Source: Paramicrobacterium chengjingii (GTDB lineage: Bacteria; Actinomycetota; Actinomycetes; Actinomycetales; Microbacteriaceae). Taken from it: a stretch of DNA of 64,000 nucleotides. The notes beneath the pieces were generated by a model. That model searched no databases. It saw only the letters and a program-made list of their open reading frames with translations, and was not told the origin of the DNA. This document shows, piece by piece, positions 8,985 to 17,609 of this stretch (position 1 is its first letter; each line of letters starts with the position of its first letter). Where the stretch lies: NCBI RefSeq assembly GCF_011751765.2, contig NZ_CP061169.1, forward strand, positions 1,054,001-1,118,000, written 5' to 3'. The position numbers were made by a program, and so were the translations under genes.

Positions 8985-9812
8985 ATGACATACGCAACGA
9001 GGAATTCATATTCAGGTTCGCCGTCGAGTCGTCGCATCGCACCTCCCGTGCGTGTTCTTGCTGTCCTCACCACAGCCGTGGCGGCGTTCGCGCTCACCGC
9101 CTGCGACATCAGCCCTGACATGGACTCCACAGAAAACAAGGGCTGGACCGAATCGTCGCAGGCCGTCGAAGCAGGTCTCTCGCCCGTGCTTTTTCTCGGG
9201 GACTCCGTGGCAGCGGGGCAGGCAGTGGCGCTGCAACAGGGGTTTGCGGAGAGTGGCGTGAAATTCGTCGACGCGACATCGGTCGGAGGGGGAAACGTTG
9301 TGGGTCCTAACGCCGAGAAGCAGTGGGAAACGCTGCCAGACCAGCTGGAGGATGCTGCCGAGGGCGTCGTGATCTATCAGGTGACGACGTATGACTGGGG
9401 AACTCCCGATGAGCAGCGTGATGCGTACAGCCGGCTTGCAGAAGCGGCTTCGAGTATTGATGCCGACCTCATTTTCGTCTCGATGCCGCCGCTCAAGCCC
9501 GATGACTTCTATGCGCCCCATATGGAGGAGCTCACGTCGGCGAATGAGCAGGCCAAGAGCGTCGCGGATGATCTCGACGGCGTCGAGTATCTCGATGCCA
9601 GCACAGTCTGGGGGGACGACTACTCACGGGAGCACGATGGCGCGATCGACCGCAGCGACGACGGTATCCACACCTGTCCACAGGGAGCCGCGCGCTTTGC
9701 GAGCTGGACACTCGACGAGCTCGCCGAGCTGTATTCGGGCTTCAAGCCCGCCGAACCTGACGCATGGGCGAACACGGGGTGGGCAGACAGTGATGTGTTT
9801 CATGGCTGCTGA
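8985..9812 (+). CDS. SGNH/GDSL-hydrolase lipoprotein
   Basis: A 275-residue exported lipoprotein with lipobox AFALTAC (Cys 40). The SGNH block I is LFLGDSVAAGQ (Ser 74) and the final block is DDGIHTCPQGA (Asp 226, His 229). This form of the domain is the one commonly fused to OafA-type acyltransferases, where it acts as esterase or acyl acceptor. The acyltransferase at 4858-6156 lacks it. Divergent from the response regulator across about 105 bp carrying the tandem repeats. ATG 8985 is chosen; the n-region before the hydrophobic helix is long (about 20 residues, with RR), so an internal start cannot be excluded. Confidence 0.85.
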   Translation: MTYATRNSYSGSPSSRRIAPPVRVLAVLTTAVAAFALTACDISPDMDSTENKGWTESSQAVEAGLSPVLFLGDSVAAGQAVALQQGFAESGVKFVDATSVGGGNVVGPNAEKQWETLPDQLEDAAEGVVIYQVTTYDWGTPDEQRDAYSRLAEAASSIDADLIFVSMPPLKPDDFYAPHMEELTSANEQAKSVADDLDGVEYLDASTVWGDDYSREHDGAIDRSDDGIHTCPQGAARFASWTLDELAELYSGFKPAEPDAWANTGWADSDVFHGC

Positions 9813-9890
9813 TCCGCAGGTCGGCGGTTCGTGTGAACGGAATCCTGTTCGCACGAACCGCTTTCAGCACCGCACACGCATGCCAGCTTC

Positions 9891-9906
9891 GTGACAGTGG
9901 CGTGAC
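9891..9906 (+). promoter_or_regulatory. candidate AfsQ1-type site before the DrrAB-like exporter
   Basis: GTGAC, six bases, GTGAC: an exact match to the GTnAC-N6-GTnAC layout, as part of adjacent 11-mers CGTGACAGTGG and CGTGACAGCAT. It lies about 55 bp upstream of the ABC ATPase start. Third such site in the block. Confidence 0.5.
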
Positions 9907-9958
9907 AGCATCCTGAAAGTGGCTGGGGTGACTCTTGTTCCTGACGAAAGGAACACAG

Positions 9959-10939
9959 ATGACAACCTCAGAACTCGCGGTTGACGCGACCGGGCTCGTC
10001 AAGATCTTCGGTGCCAACCGCGCCGTCGACGGCGTCGACCTCAGTGTGCGCGCGGGAACCGTTTATGGAGTTCTCGGCCCGAACGGCGCAGGAAAGACGA
10101 CGACGATCAGCATGCTCGCCACGCTGCTGCGGCCCGATGCCGGTAGCGCACGCATCTTTGGCCACGATGTACAGAAAGAAGCAGGAGTCGTACGCCAGCT
10201 GATCGGCGTGACGGGGCAGTACGCCTCAGTCGACGAATCTCTCAGCGCAACCGAGAACCTCGTGCTCTTCGGCCGCCTTCTCGGCCTCAGCGGCCGCGAT
10301 GCGAAGCGCACGGCAAACGATCTGCTCGAGGAGTTCTCGCTCACGGATGCCGCACGTCGGCCGCTCAAGAAGTTTTCCGGCGGCATGCGCCGTCGTCTCG
10401 ACCTTGCTGCAAGCCTCATCTCGCGGCCACCCCTGATCTTTCTCGATGAGCCGACGACAGGTCTCGACCCGCGCACGCGCAACCAGATGTGGGATACGAT
10501 CCGTCGTCTTGTTGCGGAGGGCTCTACCGTGCTGCTCACGACGCAGTACCTTGACGAAGCAGATCAGCTTGCCGACCGCATCGCCGTCATCGACACGGGG
10601 CGAGTTGTTGCCGAAGGAACGGCCAACCAGCTCAAGGCCTCGGTCGGAACCACGGCGCTGCAAGTCCGTCTCGTCGACGACGCAGACGCCGAGTCCGCTG
10701 TGCGGACCATGCGCGATGTTCTCGGCTCCCACAACGAACCGGTGGCGCAGGGCGACGCAATCAGCGTGCCGATGGCCGATGCCGACCGAGTGACCGACCT
10801 GCTTCTCGAGCTGCGAAACCGCGGCATCCATCTCGCTGAAATGAGCGTTCAGAAGCCGACCCTCGACGAGGTTTTCCTCGCCATCACCGGCCACGCGGCA
10901 GAGCCAGCGGCCGACGAGCTCGAAGGAGCACACGCATGA
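9959..10939 (+). CDS. ABC exporter ATP-binding protein, DrrA family
   Basis: A 326-residue ATPase of the daunorubicin-resistance (DrrA) family. Walker A GPNGAGKTT is near residues 40-48, the signature is FSGGMRRRLDLA, and Walker B is LIFLDEPTTGLDP. A C-terminal extension of about 100 residues (DUF4162-like) ends in KPTLDEVFLAITG. The ATG at 9959 follows GAAAGGA; the TTG eight codons earlier is less likely. It overlaps the permease start as ATGA. Powers export of a hydrophobic drug, lipid or glycolipid; the substrate is not evident. Tandem GTGAC repeats upstream link it to the two-component system. Confidence 0.93.
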   Translation: MTTSELAVDATGLVKIFGANRAVDGVDLSVRAGTVYGVLGPNGAGKTTTISMLATLLRPDAGSARIFGHDVQKEAGVVRQLIGVTGQYASVDESLSATENLVLFGRLLGLSGRDAKRTANDLLEEFSLTDAARRPLKKFSGGMRRRLDLAASLISRPPLIFLDEPTTGLDPRTRNQMWDTIRRLVAEGSTVLLTTQYLDEADQLADRIAVIDTGRVVAEGTANQLKASVGTTALQVRLVDDADAESAVRTMRDVLGSHNEPVAQGDAISVPMADADRVTDLLLELRNRGIHLAEMSVQKPTLDEVFLAITGHAAEPAADELEGAHA

Positions 10940-11748
10940 CCACAGCAACACTCGACACCCGAGCGCAATCGCTGTCGAACTCAGTCGGCCTCGCCGATGC
11001 TCTCTCGCACTCGCTCTCGATGGCCCGCCGCGGCCTCATCAAGATCAAGCGAACGCCCGAACAGCTCGTCGACGTGACTGTGCAGCCGATCATCTTCACG
11101 CTCATGTTCACGTACATCTTCGGCGGAGCGATCTCCGGAGACGTGCAGAGTTACCTGCCCGTCATCATTCCCGGCATCCTCGTTCAGACCGTGATCACCA
11201 CATCGGTCGTCACGGGCGTGCAGCTGCGCGAAGACATGGACAAGGGCGTGTTCGACAGGTTCCGCTCGCTGCCCATAGCGCGCATCGCACCGCTGGCTGG
11301 CGCGCTACTCGCCGACACCGTGCGCTACACGATCGCCACAACGCTCACGTTCGTGATGGGCTTCATCATGGGCTGGCGTGCCGAAGGCGGAATCGGCAGC
11401 GTCGTACTTGCCGGACTCGCCGTGATCGTGTGCGCATGGGCAATCAGCTGGATCTTCGCATTCTTTGGAGTCATCGCCCGCACAGCATCCAGCGTGCAGG
11501 GAATCTCGATGATCATCCTGTTTCCGTTGACGTTCCTCTCGAACGCCTTCGTTCCTGTCGACACGCTGCCCAGCTGGCTGCAAGGCTTTGTGCAGATCAA
11601 TCCCATCTCACACCTCGTGACTGCCGTGCGCGACCTCGCAAACAACGGCGTCGTCGGAGGCGACCTGGTGATTTCGCTGATCGGCGCCGCAGTGATCGTC
11701 GCGGTGTTCGCCCCGCTCACGGTGCGTGCATATATGCGCAAGGCATAA
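10936..11748 (+). CDS. ABC-2 type permease, DrrB family
   Basis: A 270-residue membrane subunit with about six transmembrane helices and the ABC-2 pattern, including the segment LREDMDKGVFDRFRSLPIAR that contacts the ATPase. Translationally coupled to the ATPase by an ATGA overlap. Together they would form a two-subunit exporter. The palindromic element at 11803-11887 follows and may end the transcript. Confidence 0.93.
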   Translation: MTTATLDTRAQSLSNSVGLADALSHSLSMARRGLIKIKRTPEQLVDVTVQPIIFTLMFTYIFGGAISGDVQSYLPVIIPGILVQTVITTSVVTGVQLREDMDKGVFDRFRSLPIARIAPLAGALLADTVRYTIATTLTFVMGFIMGWRAEGGIGSVVLAGLAVIVCAWAISWIFAFFGVIARTASSVQGISMIILFPLTFLSNAFVPVDTLPSWLQGFVQINPISHLVTAVRDLANNGVVGGDLVISLIGAAVIVAVFAPLTVRAYMRKA

Positions 11749-11802
11749 CGGGAGCTCCGGGGCGCCCAGCTCGCCCCCGGTTCCCCTGTGGCGGCACGCA
11801 CT

Positions 11803-11887
11803 GTGCACCAATTCGGAAAATTTCGACGACACGCCGTGGAAGGCGCTTTCTGCTGCGGCGTGTCGCCGAGATCTCCGAATTTATGCA
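11803..11887. repeat. composite palindromic element, copy A
   Basis: Two nested inverted repeats. The outer arms at 11803-11817 and 11873-11887 match in 13 of 15 positions (GTGCAccAATTCGGA against GTGCAtaAATTCGGA). The inner arms at 11827-11836 and 11856-11865 are perfect (CGACACGCCG / CGGCGTGTCG). Copy B at 48349-48427 has the same design and shares ATCTCCGAAT, ACACGCCG and a TGCAC end. It fills most of the gap between drrB and the antiporter gene. Confidence 0.7.
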
Positions 11888-11943
11888 CGGGGCCGCTCAG
11901 AGTTCTACGCTGTGAACAGCACAACCCCACACGAAAGGCACAG

Positions 11944-13662
11944 ATGGAGACGTTTCTCATCATCGCGGTGCTCGCCCTCGTGGTCATTGCCGCAGCATCG
12001 GCACTCGCGCCGCGCCTCGGGGTGGCGAATCCGCTGTTGCTGGTGGTTCTTGGCATCGGCGTGAGCCTCGTTCCCGCTGTTCCCGACGTGCACATCGAGC
12101 CCGAGTGGATTCTTGCGGGAGTTCTGCCACCGCTGCTGTACTCGGCATCGGTGTCCATGCCCACCATGGACTTCCGCCGCGAATTCACCGCGATCAGCGG
12201 GCTCTCTGTCGTGCTCGTCGTCGGCAGCGCGGTTGTGCTCGGTCTGTTCTTCTCATGGGTCATCCCCGGGCTCAGCCTCGCGTGGGGAATTGCCCTCGGC
12301 GCGATCATCAGCCCGACGGATGCTGTCGCCACATCCATCGTCAAACGCATCGGCGTGAGCTCTCGTGTGGTCACGATGCTCGAGGGCGAAAGCCTGCTGA
12401 ATGATGCGACGGCGCTTGTGCTTCTGCGATCCGCGGTCGCCGGGGCGGCAGCATCCGTGTCTCTCTGGAATGTCGCGGGAAGCTTCCTGTATTCGGTGGC
12501 GATCGCGTCGGTGATCGGCGTTGTCGTCGGCTGGGCAAACCTCGCCGTGCGCTCTCGTGTCGAGGACTCGACAGTCAATACCGTCATCTCGTTCACAATT
12601 CCGTTCATCGCCTCAGTGCCCGCGGAGATGCTCGGTGCGTCGGGTCTCGTCGCCGCCGTCGTCGCCGGGCTCGTCACCGGGCGTGGCGCGATCAAACGGC
12701 TCTCGCCGTCGCACCGCATTGCCGAGGAACAGAACTGGAAGACCATCGAGCTGGTGCTCGAAGGCGCCGTGTTTCTGCTCATGGGGCTTGAGCTCAAAGC
12801 CATCGTCACCGACAGCATCGCCGGAGACAACGGATTCTCGCCGCTGTTGTTCGCCGCAGGTGCATTGGCGATCACGTTGCTCGTGCGCATGGCCTACGTC
12901 GGTGTGCTTCTTCTCTCGTCGAGGCGGCGAACACTGCGGCACGCAGACATGCGCCCACGGCTCGACGCCGTGCAGAAACGCGTTGATGCGCGCACGGCCG
13001 ACCCCGAGGCATTCGCCCGCAAGCTCGCAGCAGGCACGAGCAGAGGTCCGGGGCGTGACCACCGAGATGGCGAACAGAGACGTCGACAGGGGCCGTTGCC
13101 TCAGGGGCCGCGCGGGCCACGCAGCACCCGCGCGCTCGAGCGGTTCAATGCGCGGCTCAGGCGCATGGGTGCCGACATCGACTACTTTCTGAACAAGCCC
13201 TTCGGTTGGCGCGAAGGCACAGTGGTGGTGTGGGCCGGCATGCGCGGAGCAGTCACGCTCGCCGCCGCGCAGACGCTACCTGGCGAAACTCCGCACCGCT
13301 CGATGCTGATTCTTATCGCGTTCATCGTCGCCGTCGGGTCGCTGCTGCTGCAGGGCGGAACGCTGGGCTGGGTGGTGCACCGCGTCAAACCGCGTACCGA
13401 AAGCCCTGTCGAGCAGATCGCTGAGCGCCAACGGATGCTGACGCATCTGAGCGAGGTTGCCGATGCCGTGCCGCAAGCCTCCGGCGCCCCAGGAGCACCC
13501 AGCCGCGCGCTTGCCATCATTGAAGCGCAGCGTGAAGCCCTTCTCGACGCCCGCAACGACGGCACATACTCGGCCGATTCCCTCACCAATGCGCTTGCGG
13601 TGCTCGATGCCGACCAGATTCGCCTGGAGATGCGCGGCGAGGCGTCAAGTTCTCACGAATAG
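11944..13662 (+). CDS. CPA1-family Na+/H+ antiporter (NhaP type)
   Basis: A 572-residue antiporter exchanging cytoplasmic Na+ (or K+) for H+. About twelve membrane helices are visible, with the ion-binding signatures ALGAIISPTDAVATS and LEGESLLNDATALVL. A hydrophilic insertion of roughly 85 residues, rich in Arg, Asp and Pro, interrupts the membrane domain before the last two or three helices (MRGAVTLAAAQTLPG), and a charged tail of about 90 residues follows. ATG 11944 is chosen because the protein begins directly with the first helix. Upstream lies the palindromic element; downstream it converges with the SARP gene. Confidence 0.92.
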   Translation: METFLIIAVLALVVIAAASALAPRLGVANPLLLVVLGIGVSLVPAVPDVHIEPEWILAGVLPPLLYSASVSMPTMDFRREFTAISGLSVVLVVGSAVVLGLFFSWVIPGLSLAWGIALGAIISPTDAVATSIVKRIGVSSRVVTMLEGESLLNDATALVLLRSAVAGAAASVSLWNVAGSFLYSVAIASVIGVVVGWANLAVRSRVEDSTVNTVISFTIPFIASVPAEMLGASGLVAAVVAGLVTGRGAIKRLSPSHRIAEEQNWKTIELVLEGAVFLLMGLELKAIVTDSIAGDNGFSPLLFAAGALAITLLVRMAYVGVLLLSSRRRTLRHADMRPRLDAVQKRVDARTADPEAFARKLAAGTSRGPGRDHRDGEQRRRQGPLPQGPRGPRSTRALERFNARLRRMGADIDYFLNKPFGWREGTVVVWAGMRGAVTLAAAQTLPGETPHRSMLILIAFIVAVGSLLLQGGTLGWVVHRVKPRTESPVEQIAERQRMLTHLSEVADAVPQASGAPGAPSRALAIIEAQREALLDARNDGTYSADSLTNALAVLDADQIRLEMRGEASSSHE

Positions 13663-13678
13663 TACCGCGCCGAGGGGC

Positions 13679-16600
13679 TCAGTCATCGACTGCGGGCCGC
13701 TGAGCTTCCGTGCTCGATTGCGCACGAGCCAGCAGGGCGAGAAGGTCGGCAGCGCGGTCGAGGCGAGCAAAAGGGGAGAGGGATGCCGCGAACGCGCGTG
13801 CGTCGGCGACAGCATCCGCGCCCCGCGCCCGCTCTGCTTGCTCGAGCAAAAGCGGCGCAGAGAGCACGGAGAAATCTCGCCTGTAGCCCATCCGCTCGGC
13901 AAGCACGATGAGATCGACGCCGATCTGGGCCGTTGCGTCGTCGTCGAGGGCGATAGCACCAACAGCTGCGATGCCCGACCCCGTGACCGGCTGGTCGGTT
14001 GCCCAGCCTCGCACGCGAATCAACGCGCGAACACGTGCCGAGAGGCGTTCGGAGTCGGCAAGAATCGACTCGCGCGGCACCCCGGAACGGCGCCTGGTCA
14101 GCGCCCGCGTCGCCATGGCGAGCACAAGCCACGGCGCGGATCGCCCGCCACTGACCTCGAGCTGTGCTAGCCCGGCGTCGAGAGCGGCGATCGCATCGGC
14201 CAGTCGACCATCATGAACGGCGATCTCCGCGTCGAGAGCGAGCAGAAGCCCGCGAAGCTCGCCGGGAGAATCTTCGCCCATGTCGGCCACGAGCGCACGG
14301 GCCGCCGACGCGTCGCCCTGGTGAAGTTCGGCGAGCGACAGCATCCATCGTGCCTGAATCATGTCTTCGTCTGCGCTGATCTTTGCAAGCGCGTCCGTCG
14401 CAGCATGCGCCCACGGACCCACCTCTGCGACCCGCTCGTTTTGGCTGAGCAGTTGAGCAACGACTGATGCGGCCATCGCCTGCAGCCAGGTGTCTCCCAG
14501 AGCCGTTGCCCGAGCATAGCCGGCTCGCGCATACTCCACAGCGCGGTGGTACTCGCCGAGGTTCTCAGCACCGTTTGCGCCGAGCACAGCGGCATGGGCC
14601 GCTCGAGCATCGTCGTCGCCCTTCAGGTGTGCGTCGACCCAGGCGAACAGAGACTCGGCGCCCGCATCCGTGCCGATTGGGGGCAGTGCGAGCATCTCCA
14701 TGAGAGTGAGCGCGCGAGCATCGGTGACGTGCTTCGTTCGTGCAAAGCGTCGAAGTCGAGAGATGGCCGGGTAGGCGACGCGATTCGCGCCGAACATCAG
14801 AAACGTCACGGCAAGCATCGCCAAGCCCAGCCCTGCAGCATTGACGATGCGCGGTGAAACGGCATGATCATCGGATGCCGCCAGCACGTCTGTGCCGAAG
14901 CCCAAGAACTCCTCGTGCTCGCCCCTGATCGACCAGACGAGTGAGAGCAAGCCGAACAGCGCGTACACCACGTCGCTTGTTGAGCGCGTGATCGCGTGTC
15001 GCAGCGCCGCGACCAGATTCTCACGTTCCGCCACAGCGACGGCGAGGGCATCGAGCTGCTGTGCGCCGAGCATCTGATCGAAGAGCTCGAGTGCCAATTC
15101 GGTGATCCACTCGTCGTATCGATCCTCGATCGCCGTGCGCTCGCCGGCGTCATCAAGGCGGTCGCGAGCAAATTCGCCAACGGTCTCGAGCAGCCGGTAC
15201 CGCACGGCCGACCCCTCGTCGCGCACCTGGACGAGCGATTGCATCACGAGGGCATCGAGATCGTCGATGACGTCCGCGCCGTCGCCGGCCACCTCGCCGG
15301 CCGCCTCGGCCGTGAATCCGTCGGCGAAGAGCGACAGGCGGCGCAGCGTCGTGCGCTGCTGCGGTTCAAGAAGCTTCCAACTCCAGTCGATGACGGCGAA
15401 CAGGGTGCGGTGCCGTGCAGGAGCGGAGCGGTCTACGGCGGTAAGCAGTGCGAAGCGGTCGCGCAGTCTGTGCTCAATGTCATCGAGCGACATCGAGCGC
15501 ACACGTGCAGCGGCGAGCTCGATGGCAAGTGGCAGCCCGTCGAGGCTCGCGCAGATGCGATGCACGGTATCAGGGTCGAGCTCGGCGCCCGGCCTGATCG
15601 CGCGAGCGCGCTGCAGAAACAGCTCAATGGCGGAGCCGTGGCCACCCGCATCCGTGAGGGAAAGCTGGGGCAGAGCGATGACCACCTCGCCCTCAATCGC
15701 CAGTGGTGACCTGCTTGTCGCCAGAATGCGCAATGTAGGGACGGCGCTGAGCACGTGATCGGCGAGGGATGCCGCCGCATCGACAAGGTGCTCGCAGTTG
15801 TCGAGAACCAGCAGCGTCTCGCGCTCGGCGAGCGTCGCCACGGCGCGTGATCGCAGATCGGTGAGCACGAGCGGGTCAGACAATCGGGCGACCGAACTGA
15901 CCGTGCGGATGCCGAGAGTCGACGTCACCGTGATGAGCACGTCATCGGGGCTCGTCGCTCCGGCCAGTTCGACAACGACAGTGAGAGGCGTCTGTGATCG
16001 GCGCGCAACCTCGTGTGCGAGGCTGGTCTTGCCGAGGCCGCCGACGCCGAGGATTGTCGTGAGGCGGTGCGAGGCAACGGCGGTCTCGACCGCGGCAATG
16101 TCGGCGTCGCGCCCCACGAGAGGGCCGCGCCGGGCACGCACGCCAATCTGTTTGCGCTGCGGTGAATCATCGCGCAGCAGCAGGGTGTTGAGGTCGACCG
16201 CGTCGCTGCCCGGCGTGGTGCCGAGCGTCTCAGCAAGCGCACCACGCAGCCGGGCGAACACGGCAAGCGCGTCAGTTCTGCTCCCGTTTTCAGCGTGTGC
16301 GCGCATCAGAAGAACGGCCGAGTCCTCATCAATGGGCGAGGCCTCGACAAGCGGCGTGAGCGCGGAGACTGCCTCGTCGAGGCGACCATCGTTCAGCAGC
16401 GCGCGTGCTCGCGAGCGAAGGATGCTTGAATGCAGCGTCGCAGCTTGCACACGGAGGCTCTCGGCGACGGGTGCATCGCCGAGGTCGTCGCCGGGATCGC
16501 CGTGCCATTGAGCCAGAGCCGCCGCAAGTTCATCGGGCTCTGATGCGCGACGCGCGATGTCAAGATCGGTGCCGACCGTGAGCCGGTAGCCGGCGGGTCC

Positions 16601-16861
16601 CGACGCAATGGCATCTGTGCCGAGCAGTCTTCGCGCCCGGGACACCAACGTCTGCAGTGCGGCGCGTGGACGATCGGGCACGTCGTCACCCCAGACGTCA
16701 TCGACGAGTCGCTGGGTGCTGGCGACGAGAGGGGCTGCAAGTGCGAGTGCGGCGATGAGCCGCCGGGGGAGCGGGCCGGCCACGGGTGCGTCGTCGACGA
16801 GCACGGGGCCGAGTACGCGTATGCGCACATTCTCTACGGGGTCGTTCTCTCCCTCTGCCAC
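13679..16861 (-). CDS. AfsR/SARP-type transcriptional regulator with NB-ARC ATPase
   Basis: A 1060-residue regulator. An OmpR-like DNA-binding domain (about 13-95, RIRVLGPV start), a BTAD bacterial activation domain (about 100-230) and an NB-ARC ATPase follow. Walker A GVGGLGKTS is at 272-280 and Walker B LLVLDNCEHL at about 350-359. A long alpha-helical TPR-like C-terminus completes it. Such proteins integrate signals to activate specialised metabolism or stress genes. No biosynthetic cluster adjoins it, so its targets are unknown. GTG 16861 gives the longest form without a ribosome site; a GTG at about residue 12 is a reasonable alternative. Divergent from the methyltransferase with only about 41 bp between. 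Confidence 0.9.
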   Translation of the reverse strand: MAEGENDPVENVRIRVLGPVLVDDAPVAGPLPRRLIAALALAAPLVASTQRLVDDVWGDDVPDRPRAALQTLVSRARRLLGTDAIASGPAGYRLTVGTDLDIARRASEPDELAAALAQWHGDPGDDLGDAPVAESLRVQAATLHSSILRSRARALLNDGRLDEAVSALTPLVEASPIDEDSAVLLMRAHAENGSRTDALAVFARLRGALAETLGTTPGSDAVDLNTLLLRDDSPQRKQIGVRARRGPLVGRDADIAAVETAVASHRLTTILGVGGLGKTSLAHEVARRSQTPLTVVVELAGATSPDDVLITVTSTLGIRTVSSVARLSDPLVLTDLRSRAVATLAERETLLVLDNCEHLVDAAASLADHVLSAVPTLRILATSRSPLAIEGEVVIALPQLSLTDAGGHGSAIELFLQRARAIRPGAELDPDTVHRICASLDGLPLAIELAAARVRSMSLDDIEHRLRDRFALLTAVDRSAPARHRTLFAVIDWSWKLLEPQQRTTLRRLSLFADGFTAEAAGEVAGDGADVIDDLDALVMQSLVQVRDEGSAVRYRLLETVGEFARDRLDDAGERTAIEDRYDEWITELALELFDQMLGAQQLDALAVAVAERENLVAALRHAITRSTSDVVYALFGLLSLVWSIRGEHEEFLGFGTDVLAASDDHAVSPRIVNAAGLGLAMLAVTFLMFGANRVAYPAISRLRRFARTKHVTDARALTLMEMLALPPIGTDAGAESLFAWVDAHLKGDDDARAAHAAVLGANGAENLGEYHRAVEYARAGYARATALGDTWLQAMAASVVAQLLSQNERVAEVGPWAHAATDALAKISADEDMIQARWMLSLAELHQGDASAARALVADMGEDSPGELRGLLLALDAEIAVHDGRLADAIAALDAGLAQLEVSGGRSAPWLVLAMATRALTRRRSGVPRESILADSERLSARVRALIRVRGWATDQPVTGSGIAAVGAIALDDDATAQIGVDLIVLAERMGYRRDFSVLSAPLLLEQAERARGADAVADARAFAASLSPFARLDRAADLLALLARAQSSTEAQRPAVDD

Positions 16862-16902
16862 GTGGTAAGTGTAGTGTTGCGGCGCTGTGCGAGCATGGTG
16901 GC

Positions 16903-17484
16903 ATGACGCCGACGTTTGATTGGGATGCCTATTACGAGGCGATGTCAGGCAGGCCGCCGCGCAAAAACTTGATTGTAGCCCTTGAGCATTGGGGCGACCG
17001 AGTGCCCGGACGCGCGATCGACCTCGGGGCGGGCGACGGTCTTGAATCTCGTGAGCTTGCCTCTCGCGGCTGGCGCGTCACGGCAATCGACGGCGACGCC
17101 GGGTTGCCCGATCGGCTGCAGGGAGTCGAGGGCGTCACTGCGTGGAGGGAAAACTTTGCGCAGATCGCCGAGCTGCCGGCATCCGATCTGGTGTTCTCAG
17201 GCTTTGCCCTGCCGTTTTGCCCGCATGAGCACTTCGACGCGCTGTGGGGCGCGATTCGCACCTGTCTGCGCCCGGGCGGCCTTCTCGCTGTCGAGTTCTT
17301 CGGCGTTCGAGATAAGTGGGCGGGAACGCCGGGCATGACCTTCCACACCCGAAACGATGTGGAACGGATGCTGTGGGGGCTCGAGACACTGCTTCTCGAC
17401 GAAGACGAGCGCGAGGGGCGCTCTGTCGACGGTCCGAAGCACTGGCACGTCTTTCATGTGATTGCCCGCTGTCCTGCGGAGTGA
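16903..17484 (+). CDS. class I SAM-dependent methyltransferase
   Basis: A 193-residue Rossmann methyltransferase. Motif I is AIDLGAGDGLESREL with the acidic motif II residue in VTAIDGD; motif IV-like SDLVFSGFALPFC and the post-motif CLRPGGLLAVEFFG are present. The small size and lack of extra domains give no substrate. ATG 16903 starts just before the family-like segment FDWDAYYEAM. Shares a very short promoter region with the divergent SARP regulator, so the two may be co-regulated. Confidence 0.85.
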   Translation: MTPTFDWDAYYEAMSGRPPRKNLIVALEHWGDRVPGRAIDLGAGDGLESRELASRGWRVTAIDGDAGLPDRLQGVEGVTAWRENFAQIAELPASDLVFSGFALPFCPHEHFDALWGAIRTCLRPGGLLAVEFFGVRDKWAGTPGMTFHTRNDVERMLWGLETLLLDEDEREGRSVDGPKHWHVFHVIARCPAE

Positions 17485-17609
17485 CCCGCAGGACGTCAGT
17501 CGGCATCCTTTTGAGAAAGTTCGGCTACATACGTGCTGAGGTTGTGCAGAGTCTGCTGCCCAGCCTCGATGGCGTTGTGCTGCTCGCCCAGCGATCTGAA
17601 TCGAAGTCG

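Noticed and set aside
11325..12890. 521-codon open frame on the minus strand opposite drrB and the Na+/H+ antiporter
   Set aside because: Translation is low-complexity (Thr, Ser, Ala, Arg rich) with no motif and lies opposite two well-supported genes; it is a shadow caused by GC-rich codons.
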